The notes: generated by a model from the letters alone, not told the origin. Shown: positions 36,176-44,206, numbered from the stretch's first letter. The stretch: DNA of 64,000 nt from an uncultured Clostridia bacterium (GCA_947589575.1 CANQBM010000006.1:46312-110311), one strand, 5' to 3'. Made by a program: numbers and translations.

Positions 36176-36517
36176 CTACCGTCTAATTAATATGCCTTTC
36201 ATATTTTCAGTCTCATTATGAGTTTTGTAAATAATTTCCTTTTCCCGCTCAGAACATCCGATAAGTATTTTTATCTCCGAATCACGCTTAAGCAGATCAA
36301 CAATGCACATAATTGCGTCGACATTTTGATTTTTCTTACTTCCAACCCATACATCGATACCATCGCCGTCCATGGAAGAAGTATTTTTCAGATATCCGTA
36401 ATCGACTTTATAAATAAAATCAGGATATCTGGGGTGTGCTGTTCCCTTCGGTCTGTCTATAACAATTTCCGATTGGCTCACTAAGCTGTCAATCGCCTGC
36501 CAAAACTCTTCGTCCAT
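36176..36517 (-). CDS. Inorganic pyrophosphatase-like small protein
   Basis: A 113-residue protein resembling the soluble inorganic pyrophosphatase fold but far shorter than family I enzymes (about 170-200). Seen: IVIDRPKGTAHPRYPDFIYKVDYGYL, then DGDGIDVWVGS, matching the pyrophosphatase DxDPxD metal region only loosely. It is probably a catalytically altered homologue; a phosphatase role is unproven. It is the last chromosomal gene before the tRNA-Gln and element A. Confidence 0.7.
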   Translation of the reverse strand: MDEEFWQAIDSLVSQSEIVIDRPKGTAHPRYPDFIYKVDYGYLKNTSSMDGDGIDVWVGSKKNQNVDAIMCIVDLLKRDSEIKILIGCSEREKEIIYKTHNETENMKGILIRR

Positions 36518-36662
36518 ACTATCCCTCCAAATTATTAATTAAATTAATTATATTAAACACATTGTGATTACGTCAATAAATTTTATAATATACTTATGTA
36601 TCTTTATTATTAATCAAAAAAGATATGTACTAAAATATTAAAATAAATGCAAATAAAATTTC

Positions 36663-36691
36663 TTGACATATTTAAAAAAGTATGATAATAT
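36663..36691 (+). promoter_or_regulatory. Promoter of tRNA-Gln
   Basis: Perfect TTGACA (36663-36668) and TAATAT (36686-36691) with 17-base spacing, 20 bases upstream of the tRNA. Confidence 0.75.
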
Positions 36692-36710
36692 TATTCAGCA
36701 ATACAGATAC

Positions 36711-36784
36711 AGAGGTATAGTGTAACGGTAACACTCCGGACTCTGACTCCGTCATTTAAGGTTCGAATCCTTATACCTCTGCCA
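36711..36784 (+). tRNA. tRNA-Gln (anticodon CTG), integration site of element A
   Basis: A 74-base tRNA beginning AGAGGTA and ending TACCTCT plus GCCA. The D-arm is TAGTGTAACGGTAACAC. The anticodon loop CTCTGAC gives CTG (Gln CAG), and the T-arm is AAGGTTCGAATCCTT. The gene is intact and has a strong promoter. Its 3' 44 bases are repeated exactly at 53,420-53,463, marking it as attachment site for an integrated element. Confidence 0.95.
36741..36784 (+). repeat. attL core of element A (tRNA-Gln 3' half)
   Basis: 44 bases from CTCTGACTCC to CTGCCA, identical at 53,420-53,463. They span the anticodon loop to CCA, so the tRNA is restored after integration. Sequence similarity continues just inside both copies as a degenerate hairpin (GGaCAgTTC / TGTCCATTATTTT). 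Confidence 0.9.
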
Positions 36785-37117
36785 AAGTTGGACAGTTCTT
36801 AATGAACTGTCCATTATTTTGCACTTTTATGCACCGTTTGGCAGTAAAAACGGTGTGTTTTTTATGCTTTCAAACTAAAAATGTGCCACTTGTGAGACAC
36901 TAGATTGCCACCAAAATTGAATTTCAACTGCACAAAATAGCCAAACTGTGCCAACAAAAATGCAGACACTTTACAGACAGTGCTTAAGTTAAACTATTTC
37001 CAAAATACATTTAATTATGTTGAATACAAATATGTGATTCTATTATTTTGTATGGAAGTGTGTTATAATATGGTATGAATTATAAATATTGGGGCAATTG
37101 AGGAATGAGGACGATTA
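36785..37117. other. Left-end arm region of element A
   Basis: 333 bases without a gene. A terminator-like hairpin follows the tRNA (GGACAGTTC / GAACTGTCC). At 36,962 there is GCAGACACTTTACAGACAGTGC, similar to GCAGACATTTGACAGACACC near the right end, a plausible pair of integrase arm-binding sites. Confidence 0.5.
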
Positions 37118-38809
37118 ATGTTTGAAATTAATTTTTTAAATACATTTAAATATAAGTATTTTAATACTAACGAATTTGGCGATAGTAAAATTGCTGATAT
37201 ACAAAAAATGTTCTATAAATTTACTAATAGAAAATTAGAAAATATAGAAAGTGAATTTATTTGTGTATTTTATGATATATTTATGAAAATTCCGTGTAAA
37301 TACTTTGATAAAGATGTTTTTTCCAAAACTATAGATAAATTTGATCAACTGATTAACGATAATAAAACAATTATTATTAGTGAAGAGATGATGGAATGTT
37401 ATTTCATGGGACTAAACACATATGAACAAATAACAGAAGTAATAAATGATTTTTCTCAGTTGAATTTTTCTTCTGAAATTAAAAATAGACAATATAGAAT
37501 ACCAACATATGTTTCTCTTGCAGAAGGATGTTTATCAAATTTATATAGATTTTTGGCAAAGTTAATTGATCAAACATTTAGCAAAGATTATTCAAATATG
37601 TCACTATTATACCCTTTATGTGAAATGTTGCAATCAAATGGTTGGGATTTTGTGCTTGGAAATCTTAATGTTTCCATTCGCAATGCTATAAATCATGGAA
37701 AAGTAATATTTCATGAAAATGGGAAAAAATTAAATTTCATTTATTCAAGCAATCGGCAGTTAAAGAATATTGAGTTAAAAGAATATGAGTTTGAAAATTT
37801 AATAAACAATATATATGACTTATCGAGTAGTTTAATTTTGTCTATAACTTACTTTTTGAATAAATACCATAGTTTGATACAGATAAATTTAAATGATGAT
37901 AGTTACTTATCATATCAATATTTATCAATGAAGCTAAGTAAACCTGATGTTCGTTTTAAATGTATTTATGGTTTAAGCGATAATAGACAATTGAATATGG
38001 ATATAGTTGTTGAAAATTATGACAGAGGATTTCTTAGTCAATTATCATTTGTTTTATTGTCAATAGTTTATAGTTATCATTGTGATTTCAAAAAGTATTT
38101 AATAGGTATTAGTGGTGAAAGATTACAAGGTGGATGGTTTATACTTACGAATGACCAAATAAAAGGAATTTTAGAAAGAAAATACGAAATGTCGGATGTA
38201 TATCAAAAGGCAATAGAGGACAAAAATGTTATGCTTTGGAACCCTTCAACTGAGAATATTGATTTACAAGAGATTAAGTATTTTATGTTTCCTAATTATG
38301 TGAGTGATAGATATGTTATAAATAATATATCTGATTCAAGTCTTGAGAATAGAAAAAGATTAAGGTGTAGCTTGTTCATTGGTGATGTTGTTGATAAGAA
38401 AGACATATTAGAAATAATAAATAGTGCTTTAGACTGGTTAAAACAATTAAAAAATGTTGATTCTCCAACATTACATCACAAGAATGGTGAAATGGAAGCA
38501 GATTCAATATATATGAATGTATACCGAAATGATGAAAGAACAAACAAAGAATTGCTATCTAATAATAGCAACTTTGTTTGTTATGTGGATTATAATGTGG
38601 ATGGAATAACCTCATTAGTAAATGGGGGTTTACCTGAATTTGTTTGGAAAACTCTTCATCACGAGAAAATTGGTAACAGTTTTATCTCATGGAGAGAACA
38701 AAGATATTGTAATAAAGTAAAAAAGAAAATAGGCGTTAATGAACCGTGTCCATGTGGAAGTGGAAAGAAGTTTAAAAAGTGTTGTAAAAACAAAAAAATT
38801 TATGATTAA
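37118..38809 (+). CDS. HEPN-like/SEC-C domain protein, putative defence ribonuclease
   Basis: A 563-residue cytoplasmic protein. A helical region around residues 125-200 ends in NVSIRNAINHGKV, an R188-x4-H193 arrangement typical of HEPN ribonuclease active sites. The last 30 residues carry a SEC-C zinc motif (PCPCGSGKKFKKCC). The middle is unassigned. HEPN domains cut RNA in many toxin and abortive-infection systems. SEC-C binds zinc and occurs in SecA and as an appended module in conflict proteins. GAGG lies upstream of the start. It sits alone next to attL in the position element B uses for crcB, so it is cargo. Defence is inferred. Confidence 0.6.
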   Translation: MFEINFLNTFKYKYFNTNEFGDSKIADIQKMFYKFTNRKLENIESEFICVFYDIFMKIPCKYFDKDVFSKTIDKFDQLINDNKTIIISEEMMECYFMGLNTYEQITEVINDFSQLNFSSEIKNRQYRIPTYVSLAEGCLSNLYRFLAKLIDQTFSKDYSNMSLLYPLCEMLQSNGWDFVLGNLNVSIRNAINHGKVIFHENGKKLNFIYSSNRQLKNIELKEYEFENLINNIYDLSSSLILSITYFLNKYHSLIQINLNDDSYLSYQYLSMKLSKPDVRFKCIYGLSDNRQLNMDIVVENYDRGFLSQLSFVLLSIVYSYHCDFKKYLIGISGERLQGGWFILTNDQIKGILERKYEMSDVYQKAIEDKNVMLWNPSTENIDLQEIKYFMFPNYVSDRYVINNISDSSLENRKRLRCSLFIGDVVDKKDILEIINSALDWLKQLKNVDSPTLHHKNGEMEADSIYMNVYRNDERTNKELLSNNSNFVCYVDYNVDGITSLVNGGLPEFVWKTLHHEKIGNSFISWREQRYCNKVKKKIGVNEPCPCGSGKKFKKCCKNKKIYD

Positions 38810-38819
38810 CCATATAGAA

Positions 38820-38857
38820 AAAACACTACTCTTCAATTTAAAGGGTAGTGTTTTTTA
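38820..38857. terminator. Terminator downstream of the HEPN/SEC-C gene
   Basis: AAAACACTACTC / GGTAGTGTTTTTT stem, usable from both sides, with a T run on the + strand. Confidence 0.75.
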
Positions 38858-38860
38858 GCC

Positions 38861-38900
38861 TTTATATATTGTTTGTCCTCAAATTTTGAGGTAGGGGTGG
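38861..38900 (+). repeat. Copy 1 of a motif shared by both elements
   Basis: TTTATATATTGTTTGTC plus GAGGTAGGGGTGG, directly beyond the integrase stop. The same motif follows the element B integrase (54,221), and the first half recurs at 53,257 near the right end of element A. It may bind the integrase or mark recombination arms. Confidence 0.6.
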
Positions 38901-38908
38901 TTCAGAAT

Positions 38909-40036
38909 TTAAGCCGACTTAAATTTGTTTTCTGTGAATTCAGCAAGCCTTTGACGGTTTTGTTCAAACACCTCATCAACCATATGGGTATAGATTTTTG
39001 CAGTTACTGATATGTCACTATGCCCCATTAATTCTTTTGCTACATTGATAGGAACACCTGCAGCTTGACAGTCAGTGCAGAATGTGTGTCTTAACAAGTA
39101 TGGTTCTAAATCTTCAGCTAATGTAGATTCAATAATCTGATTGCGATACACTCTCGCACCGTTAGCAATATCCATTTCTCTTTTGAAATTATGCCAAGCG
39201 TGATAAAACGCGTTTTCATCCATAGGTAAGTTTGGATTCTTACATCGCACAAATACATACCGTTCATTCAAATTTTTAGCCTTGTGTTCACGCAAGGCTT
39301 TTAATAATTGTGGAGGTATAGGTATCTTTCTGCCTGTTCCTGCCTTTGTCTTTGATTTTCCTACTGTGAGTATGGAATTATCAAAATCAATCCAATCCCA
39401 TTCCATTCTTCTGATTTCAGCAGGACGCAATCCACAGCATAACATCGTTAGCACCATTGCACCTGCATAATGGTTGGGAACTTGATTTAAGATTAGTGTT
39501 CGTTCCTCATCTGTAATCGGTCTGCGTTTACCTACCGTGACTTGTGGCAACACAATATCCTCAGCAGGATTTTCACCAATTAACTTTTGTTTTTGAGCTT
39601 TTCGAAACACTCGTCTTAATGTCATTCTGATTTTTGAAACATTAGCCTTGCTGTAGCCAACATATTTGTTTAGGAATCTTTGGCAATCATCTTCAGTAAT
39701 ATCACACAATTTAAATTTTTCAAAGTATGGAATGATATTTGAGTATAGATAATATTTGTAATCGTTCTTTGTAGTTTGACTGATATTCGCATTTTTGATA
39801 TTCAACTCGTACCAGTTCTCAGCAAAAATTTTGAAATTAACTTCAGGAAACATCGTTTTGTTTTTCAGTTCATCTTGCTCCTTTTGCCATTCCATTAATT
39901 TTTGTTCCATATTCTTCTTGACTTGACGCTCACTTTTGCCACGAGCAGTTAAGCGGATTTTGTTGCCGTCAATGTCGGTGACTTGACGGGTCATACGATA
40001 AAGTATTGAACCGTCAGGTCTTTTTTCTTCATACAT
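38909..40036 (-). CDS. Tyrosine recombinase integrase of element A
   Basis: About 375 residues from the ATG with AAGGAG eight bases upstream; the track start is earlier without support. N-terminal arm-binding and SAM-like core-binding domains are followed by the catalytic domain, with Arg in CGLRPAEIRRM, HxxR as LLRHTFC, and HTM after GHSDISVTAKIY with the Tyr nucleophile. It probably inserts element A into tRNA-Gln. A 98-bp stretch is identical to the element B copy. Its gene ends at the shared motif and follows xis. Confidence 0.92.
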   Translation of the reverse strand: MYEEKRPDGSILYRMTRQVTDIDGNKIRLTARGKSERQVKKNMEQKLMEWQKEQDELKNKTMFPEVNFKIFAENWYELNIKNANISQTTKNDYKYYLYSNIIPYFEKFKLCDITEDDCQRFLNKYVGYSKANVSKIRMTLRRVFRKAQKQKLIGENPAEDIVLPQVTVGKRRPITDEERTLILNQVPNHYAGAMVLTMLCCGLRPAEIRRMEWDWIDFDNSILTVGKSKTKAGTGRKIPIPPQLLKALREHKAKNLNERYVFVRCKNPNLPMDENAFYHAWHNFKREMDIANGARVYRNQIIESTLAEDLEPYLLRHTFCTDCQAAGVPINVAKELMGHSDISVTAKIYTHMVDEVFEQNRQRLAEFTENKFKSA

Positions 40037-40093
40037 ATAATCAACTCCTTTTTGCAAGACACACAATACACTATTTGTGTTTGAATATCCAGC

Positions 40094-40300
40094 TTATTTG
40101 TAAACCTTTTTGAGAATATCATAAAGATAATATTTTTTGCTGCCTGTGAGTTCCGCGGTGGGTATATCAGAAACGAGCTTTCTTGCAGATTCCCTGCTGA
40201 TACCAAATATTTTTCCGACTTCAGTTATATTAAGAAAATATCCAAACTGACCGGATATTTCATTTGCTATTGATTTTAATTCGTTTGTAGTTTTCTTCAA
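40094..40300 (-). CDS. Excisionase-like HTH protein
   Basis: A 68-residue protein with NITEVGKIFGISRESARKLV, a helix-turn-helix of the DNA-binding/Xis type, and a tail KKYYLYDILKKVYK. The start is a TTG with AGAAAGGA upstream; no better start is available. The homologue at 55,807 starts at ATG with AAGGAGG. It sits between relaxase and integrase genes in both elements, the usual place for a directionality factor. Confidence 0.75.
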   Translation of the reverse strand: MKKTTNELKSIANEISGQFGYFLNITEVGKIFGISRESARKLVSDIPTAELTGSKKYYLYDILKKVYK

Positions 40301-40353
40301 ATAATTATTCCTTTCTGCCTGCCGAGATTAACGGCAGAACTTTTTTATTTTAG

Positions 40354-41769
40354 TTACATTGATGGTTCAAAATTGTTATCTTCATATTCTTCATATCCGC
40401 TTGTTTTCTGACCATGAGCAAGGCGTTTTTCAATTTCTTTTCTTGATAATTTAATACACTTGCCGTGATATCGTCTGTTTGCATTAGTTAAGAGGTTTGT
40501 GAGATTACCCATAAAACGAATGCTCCCAAAGATAAGATTTGAACTGCTGTCAGCATCAAATTTGCTATCCTTTGTCTGAGAAATGTATTGTTCATAGCTT
40601 CTTTCTGTTTGAAAAGATTGTTTAAAAAATTCTCGCTCATATTCCCAGCCTGTTTTGATATTTCCGACATTGTTTTCTCGACTTTGTCCTCTAATTTGTC
40701 CGCTTGCCTCTGAACACTCGTCTGAAAATCTGTTGCTATCGTCTGCATCACATCCAGAAAACTCGTTGATACGCTCTCCAATTCCGTCAGCGTATTGCTC
40801 AGTTTCTCGGTCTGATTGTCCATTAAATTTTTCATTTCTGTTGTGGTAATCAGCGTTTCTAACATCTCTTGTTGCTGTTCCATTACGGAATTCTGTTGTG
40901 CTGTCAGACTTATCAGACTGTTCCAATTCTCTTCCGATACCACTGTGCAGATTTGCGGTGTCTGAGCCTTTCTCATCATATCCTTCATATCGTTGAAGGA
41001 ATTCTTTGCGTTTTGCGAATTCATTTTCCATTGCTCCCTTCAAATATTTTTCATCGTGCAGTTTGAAATCTCTGCACATTTTTCCATTTGGACATTGATA
41101 AAGTATTGTATCCCGTTCGCTTGTCCAGATTACCTTGTAGCCTTTTTGATTCATAAGTTTTATGAAATCCATCTTGCTTTTTGCATAAAACATTGTTTGG
41201 TCAATATCTATTGCTAATTGTGTTTTCCAGCTGTTGCCCGACATGGCTGCGTAATATTCCTGCGGTTTAACTCGGTCAACAGTTCTCTTATTTGATTTGC
41301 AAACAGATAAATTATATTTTAAGCAAAGCCTGTCATTAACAGATCTGACTCGCTGAATATCATTCTTGTTCTGATGAATTTTGTGTCCGTCAAGTGCGTT
41401 GACTGAGTTAATGATTATATGGTTGTGAATGTTATCCGTGTCAAGATGCGTACAAACCACTGCCTCAAAATTCGGATAACATTGTTCAACCCATTCAATG
41501 CCTATTTGATGTGCAAGTGCAGGAGATAGCTTATCATTCTCGTCAAATGATTGAACAGCGTAATAGAATTGTACACCATTTGTTTTATTAAATTGCTCTT
41601 TGGTGCTTATAAAATCTTTAACTGCCCTTTGAGCACTGCAATTTACACCTGAAATCAAATGGGAATTATTGTACAATGTTTTGTATTTTTGTGTGCAGTA
41701 TTTCATTACACTGCCGAGTGCACCGATTTTTTTACTGTCATTACGCATTAAGAAATTTATCGTTGCCAT
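40354..41769 (-). CDS. Relaxase/mobilization nuclease (VirD2-like)
   Basis: A 471-residue relaxase. The metal-binding histidine motif is CTHLDTDNIHNHIIINSV (residues about 108-125), with the nucleophilic Tyr expected near the N-terminus, where MKYCTQKYKTLY supplies candidates. It nicks oriT and pilots the strand into the transfer apparatus of a helper element. The C-terminal part (about 260-440) is low complexity and rich in Ser, Asp, Glu, Gly and Arg, and it encodes a second gene in another frame. The start follows GAAAGG. Confidence 0.9.
   Translation of the reverse strand: MATINFLMRNDSKKIGALGSVMKYCTQKYKTLYNNSHLISGVNCSAQRAVKDFISTKEQFNKTNGVQFYYAVQSFDENDKLSPALAHQIGIEWVEQCYPNFEAVVCTHLDTDNIHNHIIINSVNALDGHKIHQNKNDIQRVRSVNDRLCLKYNLSVCKSNKRTVDRVKPQEYYAAMSGNSWKTQLAIDIDQTMFYAKSKMDFIKLMNQKGYKVIWTSERDTILYQCPNGKMCRDFKLHDEKYLKGAMENEFAKRKEFLQRYEGYDEKGSDTANLHSGIGRELEQSDKSDSTTEFRNGTATRDVRNADYHNRNEKFNGQSDRETEQYADGIGERINEFSGCDADDSNRFSDECSEASGQIRGQSRENNVGNIKTGWEYEREFFKQSFQTERSYEQYISQTKDSKFDADSSSNLIFGSIRFMGNLTNLLTNANRRYHGKCIKLSRKEIEKRLAHGQKTSGYEEYEDNNFEPSM
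40488..41024 (-). CDS. Nested MobB-like coiled-coil membrane protein inside the relaxase gene
   Basis: A 178-codon frame wholly inside the relaxase gene, on the same strand but a different frame. AAGGGAG lies nine bases before its ATG. The protein looks real: Gln/Glu/Leu heptads (about 45-140, for example MEQQQEMLETLITTTEMKNL), amphipathic coiled coil and a C-terminal membrane helix (MLTAVQILSLGAFVLWVIS). The overlapping relaxase region is low complexity, as expected if this frame is the constrained one. In ColE1 and IncQ plasmids, mobB genes also nest in the relaxase gene and encode membrane-linked mobilization helpers. It is therefore likely to help relaxosome docking. Confidence 0.7.
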   Translation of the reverse strand: MNSQNAKNSFNDMKDMMRKAQTPQICTVVSEENWNSLISLTAQQNSVMEQQQEMLETLITTTEMKNLMDNQTEKLSNTLTELESVSTSFLDVMQTIATDFQTSVQRQADKLEDKVEKTMSEISKQAGNMSENFLNNLFKQKEAMNNTFLRQRIANLMLTAVQILSLGAFVLWVISQTS

Positions 41770-42107
41770 TTGTCAGCCTTTCGAATGATTCTGTTAAGGA
41801 TTCTCCTTATTTCATCAAGTTCATTGGTGCATTCATTAAGATTTATCAAGTCAATTTTTCCAAGCTGAGCCAACAATCGCAGTTGATTTATGTTGCCACC
41901 GATTCGTTTTACCTGATAGACAAGGTTATTAAATGTTTTATTATTTCCGATGACATACACTTTGCCTATCACAGCACAAGCAGTAATATATGCAGTCATA
42001 TTCATATTGAATTTTTTTGCATTGTCTGCAATAATTGATTTATCTGTTGGAGTAAGATGAAGATTTATTCGTTCCGATTTTGTTTCTTTGTTTTTTATAG
42101 ATATCAC
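41757..42107 (-). CDS. MobC-like relaxosome accessory protein
   Basis: A 116-residue protein: ribbon-helix-helix N-terminus (ERINLHLTPTDKSIIADNAKKF) and the MobC helical domain (VYQVKRIGGNINQL, LDEIRRILNRIIRK). It helps the relaxase open oriT. It overlaps the relaxase start by 13 bases. The GTG start at 42107 is uncertain because AAGGA lies only one base upstream. Confidence 0.85.
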   Translation of the reverse strand: MISIKNKETKSERINLHLTPTDKSIIADNAKKFNMNMTAYITACAVIGKVYVIGNNKTFNNLVYQVKRIGGNINQLRLLAQLGKIDLINLNECTNELDEIRRILNRIIRKADKWQR

Positions 42108-42124
42108 TTCCTTAAAAATATATT

Positions 42125-42251
42125 TTGCCTTTAGGCAACCTCTTTCGGTAAATGAACCGAAAAGATGCGCCCAAAGCGCTATGCTTGGACTCTCCTAAAG
42201 GAGAGTGTTTATATAAGGTTTTGTTGATTTTAATTGTTGTGGCACAACAAT
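42125..42251 (+). other. Putative oriT region of element A
   Basis: Upstream of mobC lie four inverted repeats: TTGCCT/AGGCAA, TTTCGGT/ACCGAAA, ACTCTCCT/AGGAGAGT and ATTGTTGTG/CACAACAAT. Directly after the second one reads GATGCGCCCA. IncQ-type and related Gram-positive oriTs carry an inverted repeat followed by a GTGCGCCCT-like nick site, so cleavage between GATGCG and CCCA is a reasonable guess. No other gene is in this stretch. Confidence 0.55.
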
Positions 42252-42398
42252 AATTGTATTTCTGTTTAACTTCTCACACAATCGTCACAAATCGCTTACA
42301 AGGCGATTTTGCTTATTTGTCGATGATGTTGCTGAGTATTTATTTTTCGTCAGAAGGGTTTTTAGTTGTTTCTGACCAACTGCTTGGCATGGGGTGGT

Positions 42399-42704
42399 TC
42401 AAATTTCAAGCAAGGTATATAGGTTACTTTCACGAGTTACGCCATCGGAAGAGTATCTTGCAGTTTTGGCTATTAAGCCTTCGTCAATCAATTCCCTGAT
42501 TGCAGTGTCAACAGTTGTTTTTGATTTGATTCCGCATTTCTTTGCTATATCATCTCTTGATGGCCAGCACTGATGCTGTTTGTTACTGCACTTGCGAAGA
42601 TAACTGTACACCTTAAAATTTCTATGACTCAATTGATAATCAAAAATCTCATTAGGCAAAAAGAAACTGTGCGTGGAAATCTTTTCTCTATTTTTGTAAC
42701 GCAT
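42399..42704 (-). CDS. Winged-helix DNA-binding protein of element A
   Basis: A 101-residue protein with an HTH_36-like domain (LSHRNFKVYSYLRKCSNK, WPSRDDIAKKCGIKSKTTVD, RELIDEGLIAKTARYS). It resembles the N-terminal DNA-binding domain of replication initiators and transcription regulators in mobilizable elements. The start has AAAGGAGGT. Element B has an equivalent at 58,157. It is probably a regulator or initiator acting at the region to its right. Confidence 0.78.
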   Translation of the reverse strand: MRYKNREKISTHSFFLPNEIFDYQLSHRNFKVYSYLRKCSNKQHQCWPSRDDIAKKCGIKSKTTVDTAIRELIDEGLIAKTARYSSDGVTRESNLYTLLEI

Positions 42705-42732
42705 ATTTGTAAACCTCCTTTCATTTTATCAG

Positions 42733-42903
42733 AGAAGAGGTGTGATTTATTTGGTAGATAATACCTCTTCTTGTTTCGTTATCTACTGTTTCGATTTTAG
42801 CAAAGCTATTGCAATTTGTAAATAGATGTTGTAAAATAAAATAGTATTCTCTATTTTTAAATTTGCATTATCTATTTTATGGGAGAAAGTTTTATGTTAT
42901 CTA
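42733..42903 (+). promoter_or_regulatory. Divergent control region with repeated TTATCTA boxes
   Basis: Between the winged-helix gene and the zinc-ribbon gene lie an inverted repeat (AGAAGAGGT / ACCTCTTCT, 42,733-42,771) and four TTATCTA/TAGATAA copies at about 42,755, 42,779, 42,868 and 42,897. The last overlaps the start codon of the zinc-ribbon gene. It may be the operator of the winged-helix protein. Confidence 0.4.
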
Positions 42904-43994
42904 TTCACGCATATTACACGGACAATAAGGTTTTTATTGACAGAAAAAATGAATACGCTGTCGGAGAAATCCTGACAGCGTATCTGAATACTAATTATTA
43001 TGATGTAATAAAAGAAAAAGATTATATTAATCGTTTGAGAGATTTATGCGAAAGCCTTATGATTTATGACGATATGAGTTACAATCATATCGTTAATTAC
43101 AGTGCAGCTGTTTATGATACATCAAGAATTTTCAAGCAGGTAAACGAATGGATTTATTCTCAGCCGCCTTACAATAAGTCATTGCATAAGCCTATGCCGG
43201 AGCTTGAATACTTTCTGAACAATTATCAAATTTTGTTTGAGCGACCTGCTAAGGGAGTGTCGACAGAGTATCATTTAACAAAATTTATACCTAAAGAAAC
43301 AAAAAATTTTGAGGCATATTACAGAGAACTGCTTGTTGAATTTGAGAATGAACTTAGAAAATACTTTGCACTTTACATTAATTTTATTGAATCGTATGTT
43401 GCTGTTTTTGAAACATTCAAACCGTTCATTGATGAGTTTTTGCACTGCAAGGAAACATTTTTATCCGCAATAGAAATTGCAGATTTATTTGATAAATTCA
43501 ACCGTGGTACAAGAAAAAATTTTGATTCAATTGCCTGTCAGATAGAATCGTTTGGATACAATGTAATCACAGACAGCGAAGGTAAACCTATGCTTTGTGA
43601 GGATATTGTTTTCAATGATTTGAGGTCATTTCTTTTTTATGATTTTTTCAAAGGAATCAACATTAACTACATACCTAATCAGTGCAAACAATGCGGAAAA
43701 TATTTTCTTATTGAAGGAAAGTATTTCAGGTTTTGCAATAACTCTGTTGAAAATGAGCCAGATAAAACTTGTCGAGATGTCGGCTCGCGCAGGAGATATG
43801 ACGAGAAATGCAAGAACGATCCCATTTGGCAAACTTATAACAGAGCATATAAGGCTCACTATGCACGCTATATGAAGAAGAAAATGACCATTGCCGAATT
43901 CGAACAATGGTCACGCTTTGCAAGTGAACTTCGTGATAAAGCAATTGCAAATGAGATAGAATATGACGAATATTACAAACAAATCCGCAAGTGA
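42894..43994 (+). CDS. DUF6076-like zinc-ribbon protein
   Basis: About 366 residues from the ATG with GGGAGAAAG upstream. A long helical N-part is followed by a zinc-ribbon-like set: CKQCGKYFLIEGKYFRFC then DKTCRDVGSRRRYDEKCK. I recall this as the DUF6076 pattern common on clostridial mobile elements. Function unknown; the basic zinc region suggests nucleic-acid contact. Element B carries an interrupted relative (58,618-59,523). Confidence 0.7.
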   Translation: MLSIHAYYTDNKVFIDRKNEYAVGEILTAYLNTNYYDVIKEKDYINRLRDLCESLMIYDDMSYNHIVNYSAAVYDTSRIFKQVNEWIYSQPPYNKSLHKPMPELEYFLNNYQILFERPAKGVSTEYHLTKFIPKETKNFEAYYRELLVEFENELRKYFALYINFIESYVAVFETFKPFIDEFLHCKETFLSAIEIADLFDKFNRGTRKNFDSIACQIESFGYNVITDSEGKPMLCEDIVFNDLRSFLFYDFFKGININYIPNQCKQCGKYFLIEGKYFRFCNNSVENEPDKTCRDVGSRRRYDEKCKNDPIWQTYNRAYKAHYARYMKKKMTIAEFEQWSRFASELRDKAIANEIEYDEYYKQIRK

Positions 43995-44113
43995 AATCAA
44001 GTGAATTTTGAATTGCTAATGTTTCTACTTGCAATCATAACTGAACAGAGTTAACATACAGAAAAAATTAAGCCGTTGGTGAGTACACCAACGGCAATAA
44101 CTTTTCGCGGAAC
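43995..44113. other. Gap with a hairpin between the zinc-ribbon gene and integrase 2
   Basis: Apart from the hairpin at 44,072-44,095 (GCCGTTGGTG / CACCAACGGC), no gene is evident. The hairpin has a T-rich tail on the minus strand, so it may block leftward transcripts. Confidence 0.5.
44072..44095 (-). terminator. Hairpin downstream of the zinc-ribbon gene
   Basis: Ten-bp perfect stem; the T-rich tail lies on the minus strand. It would stop transcripts from the leftward promoter at 44,178-44,206. Confidence 0.5.
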
Positions 44114-44126
44114 ATTCACATAAATG
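44114..44126 (+). repeat. Left 13-bp inverted repeat flanking integrase 2
   Basis: ATTCACATAAATG, whose exact reverse complement lies at 45,488-45,500. The pair encloses integrase 2 and its promoters, about 1.36 kb. Confidence 0.6.
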
Positions 44127-44177
44127 AATGATATTTCAGATGGTTTTTATTAGATGTATATGTGTATTTCTTAAAAA

Positions 44178-44206
44178 AGTATATCAAATAATAATTGTTT
44201 TTTCAA
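44178..44206 (-). promoter_or_regulatory. Leftward promoter inside the putative invertible segment
   Basis: TTGAAA (44,206-44,201) and TATACT (44,183-44,178) with 17-base spacing, reading away from the surface-protein genes. Inversion at the 13-bp repeats would turn it toward the cohesin-stalk gene. Confidence 0.5.
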
